A stretch of DNA of 64,000 nucleotides from Rhizobiales bacterium 2SD (GTDB lineage: Bacteria > Pseudomonadota > Alphaproteobacteria > Rhizobiales > Beijerinckiaceae). Position numbers and translations under genes: made by a program. Within the stretch, counting starts at the first letter, position 1. The number at the start of each line of letters is the position of its first letter. The notes beneath the pieces were generated by a model. That model was not told where the DNA came from. It made no database searches and saw only the letters and a program-made list of their open reading frames with translations. This document shows, piece by piece, positions 17,370 through 26,931 of this stretch. The stretch spans positions 172,030-236,029 of the forward strand of contig SCMY01000011.1 in the NCBI GenBank assembly GCA_005502805.1. Direction: 5' to 3'.

Positions 17370-18248
17370 CTAGAGCCTCTCGATCTCGTGCGTGCCGAAC
17401 AGGCCGTAAGGACGGACCATCAACAGCACGAGCAGCAGGGCGAAGGTCACGACGAGCTTGAACTCGCCGCCGAGAAAGGTACCGGCGAGCGCTTCGACCA
17501 GCCCGATCAGCAGGCCGCCGACAAGCGCGCCGGCGAGCGAATCCAGCCCGCCTATGATCACCACGACGAGCACCGAGAGGCCGAAGACGCCCATGGTCGG
17601 CGAGATGCCGCCGATCGCCCCGACCAATACGCCCGCGCCGGCGGCCGTGGCGCAGGCGAGGATCCACGCGATCGAGAAGACGCGCGGCACGTCGATGCCG
17701 ACCGAATAGGCCGCGCCCTGATCGGCCGCGGTCGCCTTCAGCGCGACGCCGCCGCGCGAGAAGCGGAACAGCGCCAGGAAGAGGCCGATCACCACAGCCG
17801 CGGCGGCGAAGCCGAAGGCGACCTTGGGCGCGAGATAGGCGTCACCGATGAAGATCGGCGTGCCGGGCAGGAACTCGGGCAGGCGCAGCGGATCGGCGCC
17901 CCAGGCGAGCTGCACCGCCCCGGCGAGGATCGAGCCGAGGCCGATCGTGACCATGAAGACCGAAATCGGGTTCTCGCCCAGCATCGGCCGGATCAGGCTG
18001 CGCTCGACGACCCAGCCGAAGACGCCCCCGGCCGCAATGGCGAGCGGCAGCGCGATCCAGGGCGAGAGGCCAAGCCCGGCGGCGAAGCCGAGGAAGGCGT
18101 AGCCGCCGAGCATCAGGATCTCGCCGATGGCGAGGTTCACCACGCGCGTCGCCTTGTAGATCAGCACGAAGGCGACGCCGGTCAGCGCATAGAGTGCGCC
18201 GGCCCCCAGCCCCGCCAAGGCGACTTCGGCGAGGAAGAGCATGTCCAT
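17370..18248 (-). CDS. livH: Branched-chain amino acid-type ABC transporter permease LivH
   Basis: A 292-residue membrane permease. GLGAGALYALTGVAFVLIYKATRVVNLAIGE at the N-terminus is the LivH hallmark, and IIGGLDSLAGALVGGLLIG is the conserved C-terminal loop. The start ATG at 18248 overlaps the livG stop (ATGA). Coupled to livG and livM, it is part of one complete LivHMGFK importer encoded by this operon. Confidence 0.93.
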   Translation of the reverse strand: MDMLFLAEVALAGLGAGALYALTGVAFVLIYKATRVVNLAIGEILMLGGYAFLGFAAGLGLSPWIALPLAIAAGGVFGWVVERSLIRPMLGENPISVFMVTIGLGSILAGAVQLAWGADPLRLPEFLPGTPIFIGDAYLAPKVAFGFAAAAVVIGLFLALFRFSRGGVALKATAADQGAAYSVGIDVPRVFSIAWILACATAAGAGVLVGAIGGISPTMGVFGLSVLVVVIIGGLDSLAGALVGGLLIGLVEALAGTFLGGEFKLVVTFALLLVLLMVRPYGLFGTHEIERL

Positions 18249-19084
18249 CACGCCGCCTCCGCCTTGATGCGGCGCGCGATCTCGCCGACGTCGCCGGAGC
18301 CGAGATAGGCGGCGATCACCGCCTCGTTGCCCTGCACCTCGCGCGGCGTGCCGCTGGCGATGACCTGGCCGAAATTCAGCACCACGACATGGTCGGAGAT
18401 GTCCATCACCATGCCCATGTCGTGCTCGACCATCAGGATGGTGACGCCCCACTCCTCCTTCACGTCGAGGATGAAACGGGCCATGTCCTCCGTCTCCTCG
18501 CGGTTCATGCCCGCGACCGGCTCGTCGAGCATCAGGATGCGCGGCCGCATCGCGAGCGCCCGCGCCAATTCGACCCGCTTCTGCAGGCCATAGGACAAGG
18601 TGCCAACCGCGGCGTCGCGGATGTGCTGGATCTCGAGGAAGTCGATGATGCGCTCCTCGATCTCGGCGCGCAGTTCCAGTTCCTCCTTCTGGGCCCGGCC
18701 CCAGTAGAGCAGCGCATCGAGCACGCCGGTGCGCATATGCGCGTGGCGGCCGAGCTTGATGTTGTCTAGCACGGTCATGCCGCGGAACAGCGCGATGTTC
18801 TGGAAGGTACGGGCGAGGCCGCGCGCGGCCCGCTGCGGCGCGCGCACCCCTTGCAGATTTTCGCCCGCGAAGATGATGCTGCCGGCCTGGGGCCGGTAGA
18901 AGCCCGAGATCGTGTTGAACAGCGAGGTCTTGCCGGCACCGTTCGGGCCGATCACGGCGGTGATCGCCTCCTCCGGCACCGTGAAGGAGACGTCGCTCAG
19001 GGCGCGCAATCCGCCGAAGGCGAGCGAGAGGCCCGAGACCTCCAGAATGGGCCTTGCGGCCATGTCGGCGCGCGCCAGCGACAT
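18248..19084 (-). CDS. livG: ABC transporter ATP-binding protein LivG
   Basis: This 278-residue ATPase has Walker A GPNGAGKTS near residue 46, signature LSYGLQKRVELARA and Walker B ILMLDEPVAGMN. Unlike the LivG at the start of the window, its C-loop is canonical. ATG at 19084 is chosen as start because GAGGG lies eight bases upstream and the codon overlaps the hydratase stop (TGATG). A TTG one codon earlier and an ATG at 19063 are alternatives. Confidence 0.92.
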   Translation of the reverse strand: MSLARADMAARPILEVSGLSLAFGGLRALSDVSFTVPEEAITAVIGPNGAGKTSLFNTISGFYRPQAGSIIFAGENLQGVRAPQRAARGLARTFQNIALFRGMTVLDNIKLGRHAHMRTGVLDALLYWGRAQKEELELRAEIEERIIDFLEIQHIRDAAVGTLSYGLQKRVELARALAMRPRILMLDEPVAGMNREETEDMARFILDVKEEWGVTILMVEHDMGMVMDISDHVVVLNFGQVIASGTPREVQGNEAVIAAYLGSGDVGEIARRIKAEAA

Positions 19085-19872
19085 CAACGGCCCTCGAATC
19101 GCGGCGGCCGCTTGGCCAGGAAGGCCTCGGCGCCTTCCCTGAAGTCGGCGGTGCGCGTGCCGGCGAGGAACGCCTCACGTTCCAGGTCGAGCTGCGTCGA
19201 CAGGTCGTTGGCGAGCGAGTGGCCGACGAGATGCTTGATGCGGGCATAGGCTGCCGTCGGCCCCTCCGCGAGTCGGCGCGCCAGCGACATGGCCTCCTGC
19301 GCCAGATCAGCGTCGGGCACGACGCGGTTCACCAGTCCGAGGGCCTGCGCCCCGGCGGCATCGACCGGCTCGGCGAGCATCGCGAGCTCGAGCGCCTTGC
19401 GCTCGCCCACGAGCCGGGGCAGCCGGTAGGTCGAGGAGCCATCGGGGCTGATGCCGATGCGGGAATAGGCCATGGTGAAGACGGCGTTTTCCGCCGCGAT
19501 GCACAGGTCGCAGGCCATGGCGAGGCTGAACCCTGCCCCCGCGACCGGACCGTGCACGGCCGCGAGCGTCGGCAGCTTCAGCGCATCGAGATCGCGCAAT
19601 GCCGCGTGAAGCGGATCGATGATCGCTTCGATCGCAGCTGTCGGATCGCCTTCGAGAAAGCGGGCGACGTCGCCACCGGCGCAGAAGGCACGACCCTCGC
19701 CGCGCAGCAGCAAGGCACGAACCGTACCGTCGCGGGCGACGTGTCCGATGGCCTCGGCTAAGGCCTGCGCGGTCTGCGCATCGATCGCATTCAGCACGTG
19801 CGGACGGTTGAAGGTGATGACGGCGACGGCGTGCTCTATCGCAAGCGGCACCGGCCTTCCAGCCAGATCCAT
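19084..19872 (-). CDS. Enoyl-CoA hydratase/isomerase family protein
   Basis: This 262-residue crotonase-fold enzyme has the first oxyanion-hole block GRAFCAGGDVARF near residue 62 and the second at GPVAGAGFSLAMACDLCIA near 106. The sequence SRIGISPDGSSTYRLPRLVG resembles PaaG-type isomerase-hydratases, where an aspartate (SPDGSST) replaces the second catalytic glutamate of classical hydratases. It could thus be an isomerase or hydratase acting on a 2,3- or 3,4-enoyl-CoA. It is the first gene of the nine-gene operon and its promoter must lie in 19873-20489. Confidence 0.9.
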   Translation of the reverse strand: MDLAGRPVPLAIEHAVAVITFNRPHVLNAIDAQTAQALAEAIGHVARDGTVRALLLRGEGRAFCAGGDVARFLEGDPTAAIEAIIDPLHAALRDLDALKLPTLAAVHGPVAGAGFSLAMACDLCIAAENAVFTMAYSRIGISPDGSSTYRLPRLVGERKALELAMLAEPVDAAGAQALGLVNRVVPDADLAQEAMSLARRLAEGPTAAYARIKHLVGHSLANDLSTQLDLEREAFLAGTRTADFREGAEAFLAKRPPRFEGR

Positions 19873-20463
19873 GACGTTCTCTCCCAGACGCCCGCAGTCG
19901 TTTCGCGCCGCGGTTGGTGCCGTCTCTACTCGCTATTAGCGATCCTACTCAGGAGTAAGCCGCCTTTCGCAATTCCATGCCATTGGAAATTTTGCACAGC
20001 CAGAAGCCAGACTCACCAACGCGCGAGCTGGATCATCACTATTAGTTCCCAGTCGCGGCGATCAGCTCTGCACTTCAAGTGAGTGGTTCAAATCAGTTGG
20101 TCTTATCGCCGATACCATTCCTCGTACTTTTGCTGAGGTTGCCGGCCGATGGAAGGATCGGCACTGCCCCGTTGAAGGCGCTGCTTGAGGGAGACTCCAT
20201 CGGGAAATGAAAGTGGCGAAGATTGGCGTTCGTCGTCCGCGCTCCGAGTTCCACCCTCACCGGGTGGCTATGCGGTGCATCGCCTCGGTCAGCGGCGATG
20301 GCCCTGGGCTTGTCGCCCGATCTTCTCCCGCCCGACGAGTGATGCGGAACACGCCGTTGTTCGGAGCCTCTCAACTGATGCGCGCAGGTGCGTCAATCTC
20401 AAATGACGGATAGCCAAAAATAAGCGGATTCAGCCTCAGGCCGTTGTAGGGACCCACTACTGC
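19873..20463. other. Long intergenic region with the promoter of the hydratase-liv-ligase operon
   Basis: No gene with a ribosome site or coding pattern was found here. It holds a 12-base near-palindrome TACTCAGGAGTA (19946-19957, TACTC/GAGTA arms), 75 bases before the hydratase start. This is a candidate TetR operator. A short hairpin GCCGAT-N6-ATCGGC lies at 20145-20162. The stretch 20200-20400 shows no recognisable remnant. Confidence 0.4.
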
Positions 20464-20489
20464 TACCCCCGAACCATGTGGTAGGGGTA
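20464..20489 (-). terminator. Hairpin after the marR-type gene
   Basis: TACCCC (20464-20469) pairs with GGGGTA (20484-20489) directly after the stop of the MarR gene on the minus strand. There is no T-run behind it, so termination is only likely. Confidence 0.35.
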
Positions 20490-21011
20490 CTATGGTTCCG
20501 TGTCGAGGGAGCAGCGGACCTTTTCCAGAAGGTGGAAAAGCTGCGCTACTTCGGCATCCGACAGCAGTTCAAGCGACTTTTCATTAATTAGCGTCAGCTC
20601 CTCATAGAGCTGCGGCCGGAGTGCGTGCGCCTTTTCCGTGAGGAACACCTGAACGGCGCGACGATCATCGGAATTCCTGCGCCTAGTGATCAATCCCGCC
20701 CGCTCCATCTTCGACAAAGCCGCGAAGGCCGTAGGACCGACGTTGCGAACCCGTCGAGCCAGCTCCGCTTGACTCAGTCCATCCTCCAAATAGAGCGCCC
20801 AAAGATAGTACCAATAGCCCGCCGTAACGCCGAGCTTCGCCATATTCTCCATCAGACGGTCTCTGCCAAGCCGATGCAGCAGGCGCAGCACAAATCCGAT
20901 GTTCCAGTTGCCCGCATAGGCATCGATCTTACGGTCCAGCGGCCAGTTCTTCCGGTTCTCGGCTGTGCTGCCGGTGGCCATTCTGTTCCAGGACTGCGTG
21001 AGCTTGATCAT
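20490..21011 (-). CDS. MarR-family transcriptional regulator
   Basis: This 173-residue winged-helix regulator shows the typical MarR layout: GLSQAELARRVRNVGPTAFAALSKMERAGLITRRRNSDDRRAVQVFLTEK is the recognition helix plus wing (given here as GLSQAELARRV and DDRRAVQVFLTEKA). The N-terminal helices before it hold GRDRLMENMAKLGVTAG. The start ATG 21011 (MIKLTQSW) has GAGG four to seven bases upstream. Longer starts would add a 63-residue stretch without features. It lies 172 bases downstream of the aminotransferase on the same strand and may control it and the divergent amidase genes. Confidence 0.85.
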   Translation of the reverse strand: MIKLTQSWNRMATGSTAENRKNWPLDRKIDAYAGNWNIGFVLRLLHRLGRDRLMENMAKLGVTAGYWYYLWALYLEDGLSQAELARRVRNVGPTAFAALSKMERAGLITRRRNSDDRRAVQVFLTEKAHALRPQLYEELTLINEKSLELLSDAEVAQLFHLLEKVRCSLDTEP

Positions 21012-21183
21012 GACCTCATGCCTTACAGCTCCTGTGCCGCAACGGCCACCCCCGCATTTGGCGATGACATGATATCGAGGCAAGAATATAGAGGGCAGGG
21101 TTTGATAAAGCCTCCCCCGCCCCATCGTCAGACCGGGTATCGAGATTGTCACGGGGACGGGCCAGTTTGGCGACGAGATGACG

Positions 21184-22536
21184 TTAGGCGTCGCTCGCAA
21201 GGTCTTTGAGGGTCGCGGAGAGCATCCCGATCATTTCGTCGACCTCAGCCGCCGTAATGATAAGCGGCGGCGAGAGTGCTAGCCGGTTGCCGATTGCGCG
21301 AACAATGAGACCGTGCCGGCGCGCGCGCTGCATAAAAACTTGGCCGATCGCGGTGCCATGGGCTGTGTCCTCTCGCAGCTCGATGCCAGCGATCAGGCCT
21401 ACGCCTTCCGCATTTGCCACCAGTGCGTTCTCCCGCAACCCTACCAACGCTGCCTGGAGATGTCCGCCGGAGAGCGCCACGTGCTTCAAGAGATCCATCT
21501 CTCGGTAGATGCGTAGAACCTCGAGCGAGACTGCGCAGGCGACAGGATGACCGGAATAGGTGACACCGTGGGCGAAGGACCCGAGCGAGCGGCTGCGTTC
21601 GCGCATGGCCTCATAAACACGCTCGCCGATGATCAGTGCCGAGATCGGCTGCATGCCGGCGGACAACGCTTTGGCACAGGTGATCAAGTCGGGCCTGATG
21701 TCATATGTCTGGGATCCCCACATTGCGCCAGTGCGGCCGAAGCCGCAGATGACCTCGTCGGCAATGAACAAGATATCGTACTTCTTCAGAACGGCTTGAA
21801 TCTTGGGGAAGTAACCGGCCGGAGGCAGGATCGCGCCACCAGCGCCGATAACTGGCTCCGCAATAAACGCAGCGATCGAATCCGGGTCCTCCGCGATAAT
21901 GAGCTCCTCAAGGCGCTGAGCGAGGCGCAAGGCATATGCATCCTCGCTTTCCCCAGGCTCGGCCTCGCGGAAATAATGGGGTGTATCCGCATAGATGAAG
22001 CCCCGCAGGGGCAAGTTGAAGCCCTTGTGCAGATCCGGCTTTCCACCTGCACTGGCGGCGGCGATAGTGCTGCCGTGATAGCCGCGATGGCGTCCAATGA
22101 TCTTACATCGCTGCGACTGCCCCCGCGAGGACCAGTAATACCAGCACAGCTTTATCGCTGTGTCGTTGGCTTCGGAGCCGGAATTGTGAAACAATACTCG
22201 CGCCATCGGCACCGGCGCGATCGCGAGCAGTTCTTCCGCCAATTCGATGCTGCGCTCGTGCCTCGTGTGCCAGTAGTTATGATAGAAGCCAAGAGAGCCC
22301 ATCTGTCGCGCGGCCACCGTGGCTAAGCGCTCGTTCGAGAAGCCTAGCGAAGCGCACCACAGGCCGGCTGCAGACTCAAGGAAGCGTGCGCCATCCGGGC
22401 TGAAGACGTAGATGCCCTCTCCCCGGCTTACGATCTCAGCGCCGCGGTTCATATGCGCATCGAGATTGGTCTGCGGATGAATGATGGCCACCGTGTCTCG
22501 GGCGGCAAGAGAACTCTGTTCGACTGATGCCAACAT
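21184..22536 (-). CDS. Class III aminotransferase (omega-amino acid:pyruvate type)
   Basis: The 450-residue PLP enzyme belongs to aminotransferase class III. The phosphate-binding block is HNSGSEANDTAIKLCWYY and the PLP-ring aspartate lies in FIADEVICGFGRTG. The Schiff-base lysine is in TCAKALSAGMQPISA near residue 290, and the GVTYSGHPVACA block is also present. The substrate-site pattern (SAAGLWCASLGF, FYHNYWHTRH) fits beta-alanine, putrescine or 4-aminobutyrate:pyruvate transaminases. It is transcribed away from the amidase and binding-protein pair, suggesting breakdown of an amide or amine released by the amidase (inference). Confidence 0.9.
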   Translation of the reverse strand: MLASVEQSSLAARDTVAIIHPQTNLDAHMNRGAEIVSRGEGIYVFSPDGARFLESAAGLWCASLGFSNERLATVAARQMGSLGFYHNYWHTRHERSIELAEELLAIAPVPMARVLFHNSGSEANDTAIKLCWYYWSSRGQSQRCKIIGRHRGYHGSTIAAASAGGKPDLHKGFNLPLRGFIYADTPHYFREAEPGESEDAYALRLAQRLEELIIAEDPDSIAAFIAEPVIGAGGAILPPAGYFPKIQAVLKKYDILFIADEVICGFGRTGAMWGSQTYDIRPDLITCAKALSAGMQPISALIIGERVYEAMRERSRSLGSFAHGVTYSGHPVACAVSLEVLRIYREMDLLKHVALSGGHLQAALVGLRENALVANAEGVGLIAGIELREDTAHGTAIGQVFMQRARRHGLIVRAIGNRLALSPPLIITAAEVDEMIGMLSATLKDLASDA

Positions 22537-22614
22537 CCCATGCTCCTTCAGGACGAACGGCCGGCTTTTGGGCGGCCGGCGCGAGCATGCAGATTTCTGG
22601 CAACCGGTAAAGAA

Positions 22615-22634
22615 AATTCGTTTGCTATCGAATT
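22615..22634. promoter_or_regulatory. Inverted repeat between divergent aminotransferase and amidase genes
   Basis: AATTCG-N8-CGAATT (22615-22634) lies in the shared 281-base promoter region, about 80 bases before the aminotransferase start. A MarR- or LysR-type operator is possible. The base composition here is clearly more AT-rich than in the flanking genes. Confidence 0.35.
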
Positions 22635-22817
22635 ATTTTTGCGCGTAGGATTTGTTCGCTACGAGGTGCCGTCACAGGCCTTCCCGACCTGCCGGGAAAT
22701 CGCAATGAATGAGGCTGAAATTTCCGAAAGCAAATAAAAACAACGAGATAACTCTGAACTGGCTGACCGGGAATGCTGTCGTTCTTTGACGGCGGACACT
22801 GCAAGAAGAGGGATGTC

Positions 22818-24418
22818 ATGCTGGACCGTCGTCAGATTCTTAAATCCAGCGCCGCGCTTGCCGTCGGTGGCATCGCCGCGCCCAAGATTTCGCGGGCGCA
22901 GGCGCCCTCCGTTCTGAAATTCGTACCGCAGGCGGATCTGTCGTTACTCGATCCCATCCAGACCCCAGTCTTCGTCACGCGCAACCACGCTTTCATGGTC
23001 TACGACATGCTCTATGGCGTGGACGAGAACCTCGTAGCGCGGCCGCAGATGGTCGAAGGCCATCTGGTCGAGAACGATGGGCTGACCTGGAAATTGACCT
23101 TGCGCGACGGGCTGCGCTTTCATGACGGCCAACCTGTCCTGGCAAGGGACGCGGTCGCGAGCATTAGACGCTGGGGTAAACGCGACCTGTTTGCGCAAGG
23201 GCTTATGGAGGCGACCGTTGAGTTGTCCGCACCGTCGGACAAGGTAATACAGTTCCGGCTGCACCGGCCATTCCGTCTCCTGCCCGACGCGCTTGGCAAG
23301 CCGATCTCCAACATCTGCCCGATCATGCCGGAGCGCTTCGCCAATCTCGACCCGTCGCAGCAGGTGACGGAGGTCGTCGGCAGTGGACCCTTCCGCTTCG
23401 TGGCAAACGAGCGGGTGCCGGGATCCCTCAGCGTCTATGAGAAATTCACGGGCTATGTTCCAAGGGCTGGCGAACGGACGAGCTTCCTCGCAGGGCCGAA
23501 GGTCGCTCATATCGACCGCGTCGAATGGCACACAATGCCCGATGCGGCGACGGCTTCTGCGGCGCTGATGTCGGGGGAGATCGACTGGTGGGAGCAGCCG
23601 CTAATCGATCTTCTGCCCGCCCTGCGTCAGAAGCGTGATCTTCGGGCCTCAGTTCTCGACGATTTCGGCAATCTTTGCCTGGCCCGCCTAAATACCTTGC
23701 ACCCTCCCTTCGACGACCCGGTCATCCGCCGTATCGTGCTGCGTGCCATCCGGCAGGCCGATATCATGGCGGCAGTGGCGGGCGGGGACCCTGAATACGC
23801 TGTTGAGAATGTCGGCTTCTTCGCACCGGGTAGTCGCCTGGACAGCCCAGCCGGCAAGGAGGCGCTCAACGGAGAAAGGGACTACGCCAAGCTCAAAGCC
23901 GAGCTGTTGGCCGCCGGATACGATGGCAAGCCAATTATCTTCCTTTCGCCTGGGGACTATCCCACCATTTTTGCGCTGGCCGAGGTCCTGTCCGACGTCA
24001 TGCGCAAGATCGGCTTCAGCGTCGATTATCAGGTCCGTGATTGGAGCACGGTAGTACAGCGCGCCGCCTCGAAGGAGCCACCCGAAAAAGGAGGTTGGCA
24101 TGTCTTCGTCTTCTTCACCGCTGCCCTTGCATCGGTGAATCCAGCCGGTCACACCTATCTGCGTGGCAACGGCCAGTCGAGCGTCTTTGGCTGGCCAAGT
24201 ATTCCTAAGCTCGAAGAACTTCGTACCGCCTGGTTCAATGCGACCGACGATGCGCAGGAGAAGACAATCGGGAACAAATGCAGATGCTTGCCTTCGAGCA
24301 GGTGCCCTATGTGCCACTTGGCAACTTCAAGCAGCCGACAGCCTACTCTAGCCGGTTGAGCGGCATGCTGAAGGGCGCACCACTCTTCTACAATCTCCGC
24401 AAGGAGACAGCTCGATGA
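22818..24418 (+). pseudogene. ABC transporter substrate-binding protein (family 5, peptide/opine type), frameshifted
   Basis: The protein starts with a twin-arginine-like signal (MLDRRQILKSSAALAVGG) and continues as a typical family 5 periplasmic binding protein (WKLTLRDGLRFHDGQP, VVGSGPFRF, FFAPGSRLD). Near 24269 the frame shifts: the ORF ends in an unrelated tail at 24359. The frame one base on reads EQMQMLAFEQVPYVPLGNF and ends ...LRKETAR at 24418, where TGA overlaps the amidase start as ATGA. Adding one base (atccgggaa instead of atcgggaa) restores the family C-terminus. It is therefore a one-base deletion or a sequencing error. No matching permease or ATPase genes are in the window. Confidence 0.8.
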
Positions 24419-25842
24419 ATGGCGAGGAACTCGCTTGGATGCCAGCTTTCGAGCTGGCTTCCCTGGTCCGTAAGCGGCGAATAAGCCCGGTCGAGATCAT
24501 GGAGGCCGTATTGCAGCGGATCGAACGGCTCGAACCGCAAGTGAATGCCTTCGCCTACATCGACCATGATCTTGCTCGTAGTGCCGCACGAGAATCAGAA
24601 GACGAACTCATGGCGGGGCACCTGCGCGGCAACCTGCACGGAGTACCGGTCTCGATCAAGGACGCGGCCCATCTCGTCGGTATGCCGACGGGCTACGGCA
24701 CGAGGCGCCAGATACCGATCATGCCTACGGAATCGGCGCCGCTCGTTGAACGGCTGCTCTCCGCCGGCGCCGTTCCCATCGGTAAGACGACTGTCTCCGA
24801 GCTGTGCTGGTCCGGCGTCAGTATGAGCCCTCGGACCGGTGTCACCAACAATCCCTGGAGGCATGGTTACAATGCCGGAGCATCCTCGGCTGGGGCAGGG
24901 GCTGCTGCCGCAGCAGGCTTCGGCCCGCTCCATCAGGGCAGTGACGGCGCGGGCTCAATCCGCATGCCGGCGCATTTCTGTGGCGTTGTCGGCATGAAGC
25001 CGACCTTCGGGCGAGTGCCGTATTGCCCGATGCCACTTGTCGAACCCGTCGCTCATGCTGGTCCGATCACGCGTCATGTGCGGGACGCCGCGCTGATGCT
25101 CGAAGTCATGGCAGGCCCACACCCCCTCGACACCACAACGCTCGACTCCGAGCCGCCACCCTATGCCTCGTTGCTCGATACCGATCTGTGCGGCAAGCGC
25201 GTCGCCATCAGTCCCGACTTCGGGGAGTTGCGCGTCGACCAAGAGGTTCGCCGGGTCTTTGCGGAGGCTCTGCCGGCCCTCGAAAGCCTCGGCCTTGAGC
25301 TGATCGAGGTCACACCGCCTTGGGTACCCGAGGCGCGCGAACTGATCCGGGTCTTCTGGCCGACCAATCACCTCCATCTTGTTCCGACGCTCGACGAGTA
25401 TCGAGCACTCATGGACCCTGCGCTCGTCGCTTGCGCCGAGGCCGGTACAAGGCTGTCAGTGATCGAGCTCCACATGGTACGGCAACGCAAGAATCGTTTG
25501 GTGGAGACGATGCATGCTTGGTTCCGCCAGTTCGACTACCTAATCACGCCTAGCGCGTCCGTCGCCGCCTTCCCCGCCACGCTCTATCGACCCGAACACT
25601 GGGGTCGGCACGAGTGGGACTGGATCGCGTGGGCCGAATTTCTTTATCCATTCAACTTATCGGGTAACCCAGCGATCAGTGTTCCGGGTGGGTTCACCGC
25701 CGACGGGCTACCGGTAGGTCTCCAGATCGTTGGTAGGCGGCTCGACGATCTTGGTGTGCTGCAGATGGCAGCAGGCTGGGAACGAGTCCGACCGTGGGCT
25801 GGACGCCGTCCACCAGATCTAGCCGCACAAAGCCTCGCTTAA
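24415..25842 (+). CDS. Amidase signature-family enzyme
   Basis: This 475-residue amidase has the Ser-cisSer-Lys triad: the lysine is in VSIKDAAHL near residue 83 and the cis-serine in NAGASSAGAGAAAA near 158. The nucleophile is in GSDGAGSIRMPAHFCG near 180. It hydrolyses a carboxamide, but the side-chain specificity is not readable. ATG overlaps the frame-corrected stop of the binding-protein gene, so uptake and hydrolysis were probably a coupled pair. The divergent class III aminotransferase could process an amine-bearing product. Confidence 0.9.
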   Translation: MNGEELAWMPAFELASLVRKRRISPVEIMEAVLQRIERLEPQVNAFAYIDHDLARSAARESEDELMAGHLRGNLHGVPVSIKDAAHLVGMPTGYGTRRQIPIMPTESAPLVERLLSAGAVPIGKTTVSELCWSGVSMSPRTGVTNNPWRHGYNAGASSAGAGAAAAAGFGPLHQGSDGAGSIRMPAHFCGVVGMKPTFGRVPYCPMPLVEPVAHAGPITRHVRDAALMLEVMAGPHPLDTTTLDSEPPPYASLLDTDLCGKRVAISPDFGELRVDQEVRRVFAEALPALESLGLELIEVTPPWVPEARELIRVFWPTNHLHLVPTLDEYRALMDPALVACAEAGTRLSVIELHMVRQRKNRLVETMHAWFRQFDYLITPSASVAAFPATLYRPEHWGRHEWDWIAWAEFLYPFNLSGNPAISVPGGFTADGLPVGLQIVGRRLDDLGVLQMAAGWERVRPWAGRRPPDLAAQSLA

Positions 25843-25860
25843 GCAACATAAGATATTGCG

Positions 25861-26787
25861 CTAAAATGTATCCATTCTTGATGGACGTTGTATCTTAAAT
25901 AACTCAACAAAAGTCTCGCGCAACCATCTATGGGGCGCATCTTCTTGTAATCGCTCGTGCCAGAACATTGAGATGCCGATATCTGGAGTCTCAAATGGCA
26001 ATGGAATACTAACAATATCTTCGGAGCTGTAGGCATCGACGAGCTTTCTGGGGACTGTCACCGCCAGATCCGTTGCCGCAATGATCTGCGGGGTACCCGC
26101 AAAGTGGGGAATGACGAGTGCGATCTGTCGCTCGACGCCTAATGCTGCGAGGCTTGCTGTGACAAGACTCTCTCTTGCTCCTGCTTTAGCAATCGAAATG
26201 TGAGCCAAGTCGAGATATCGCTCAAGTGTCAGCGGGCCGTCCAGAATAGGATGGCCCTCTCTGACCATGCAGACAAAGTTGTCGCTAAATAATTGCCGCG
26301 ATTTCAGGCTGCCTCGTGGATTCAAGAGATAACCGATAGCCAAATCCGCGAGGCCGCCTTCGAGCGCCTGCGCATACCCTCCTCGCGCCAATTGACGCAC
26401 TCGGATGCGAATACCAGGTGCTTTGGCCTGCAAGTGGCGCATCAACTTAGGCAGATACACAATCTCGCCGAGATCGGAGATGAGAAGCTCGAACATGTGA
26501 TCCGACGTAGCCGGATCAAAATGCAGGAGATCGCTGAGGCCATGCCGGATCAGGCCCAGGGCCGCATCGAAAGAATCCAGCACGCGCCGGGCACGCGGCG
26601 TCGCCTCCATTCCCGCGCTGCTGCGCACGAACAGCGGGTCGCCCAGCGTACGACGCAGCCGAGTGAGAGCGTTACTGATGGCAGGCTGCGACAAGCCCAG
26701 CCTTTCAGCCGCGCGCGTTACGCTTCCCTCTTGGTCGACGATACGCATCACGCGGAGAAGATTTAGATCGATCCGGTCAGTATCCAT
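25861..26787 (-). CDS. LysR-family transcriptional regulator
   Basis: The 308-residue LysR regulator has its N-terminal winged helix at about residues 8-65 (NLLRVMRIVDQEGSVTRAAERLGLSQPAISNALTRLRRTLGD shown by AAERLGLSQPAISNALTRLR). The effector-binding domain follows, with DHMFELLISDLGEIVYLP. NodD/LinR-like members have this N-terminus. It is divergent from the hydroxycinnamoyl-CoA hydratase-lyase cluster across 144 bases, so it likely regulates that cluster. A palindrome ATTCGATGAAT (26786-26796) overlaps its start codon and may be an autoregulatory site. Confidence 0.9.
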   Translation of the reverse strand: MDTDRIDLNLLRVMRIVDQEGSVTRAAERLGLSQPAISNALTRLRRTLGDPLFVRSSAGMEATPRARRVLDSFDAALGLIRHGLSDLLHFDPATSDHMFELLISDLGEIVYLPKLMRHLQAKAPGIRIRVRQLARGGYAQALEGGLADLAIGYLLNPRGSLKSRQLFSDNFVCMVREGHPILDGPLTLERYLDLAHISIAKAGARESLVTASLAALGVERQIALVIPHFAGTPQIIAATDLAVTVPRKLVDAYSSEDIVSIPLPFETPDIGISMFWHERLQEDAPHRWLRETFVELFKIQRPSRMDTF

Positions 26788-26931
26788 TCGATGAATATTG
26801 CCTATTACGTCTTCGGATTCGTCGATCGCCTGCGCTCGGGATAACGGTCATCGCACGGCGCGCATTTCAAGACCTTTCGTCTGACAGGCTATGCGCGCCA
26901 CCCCTATCTCACCAAGCAGGATTTCGAGCTC

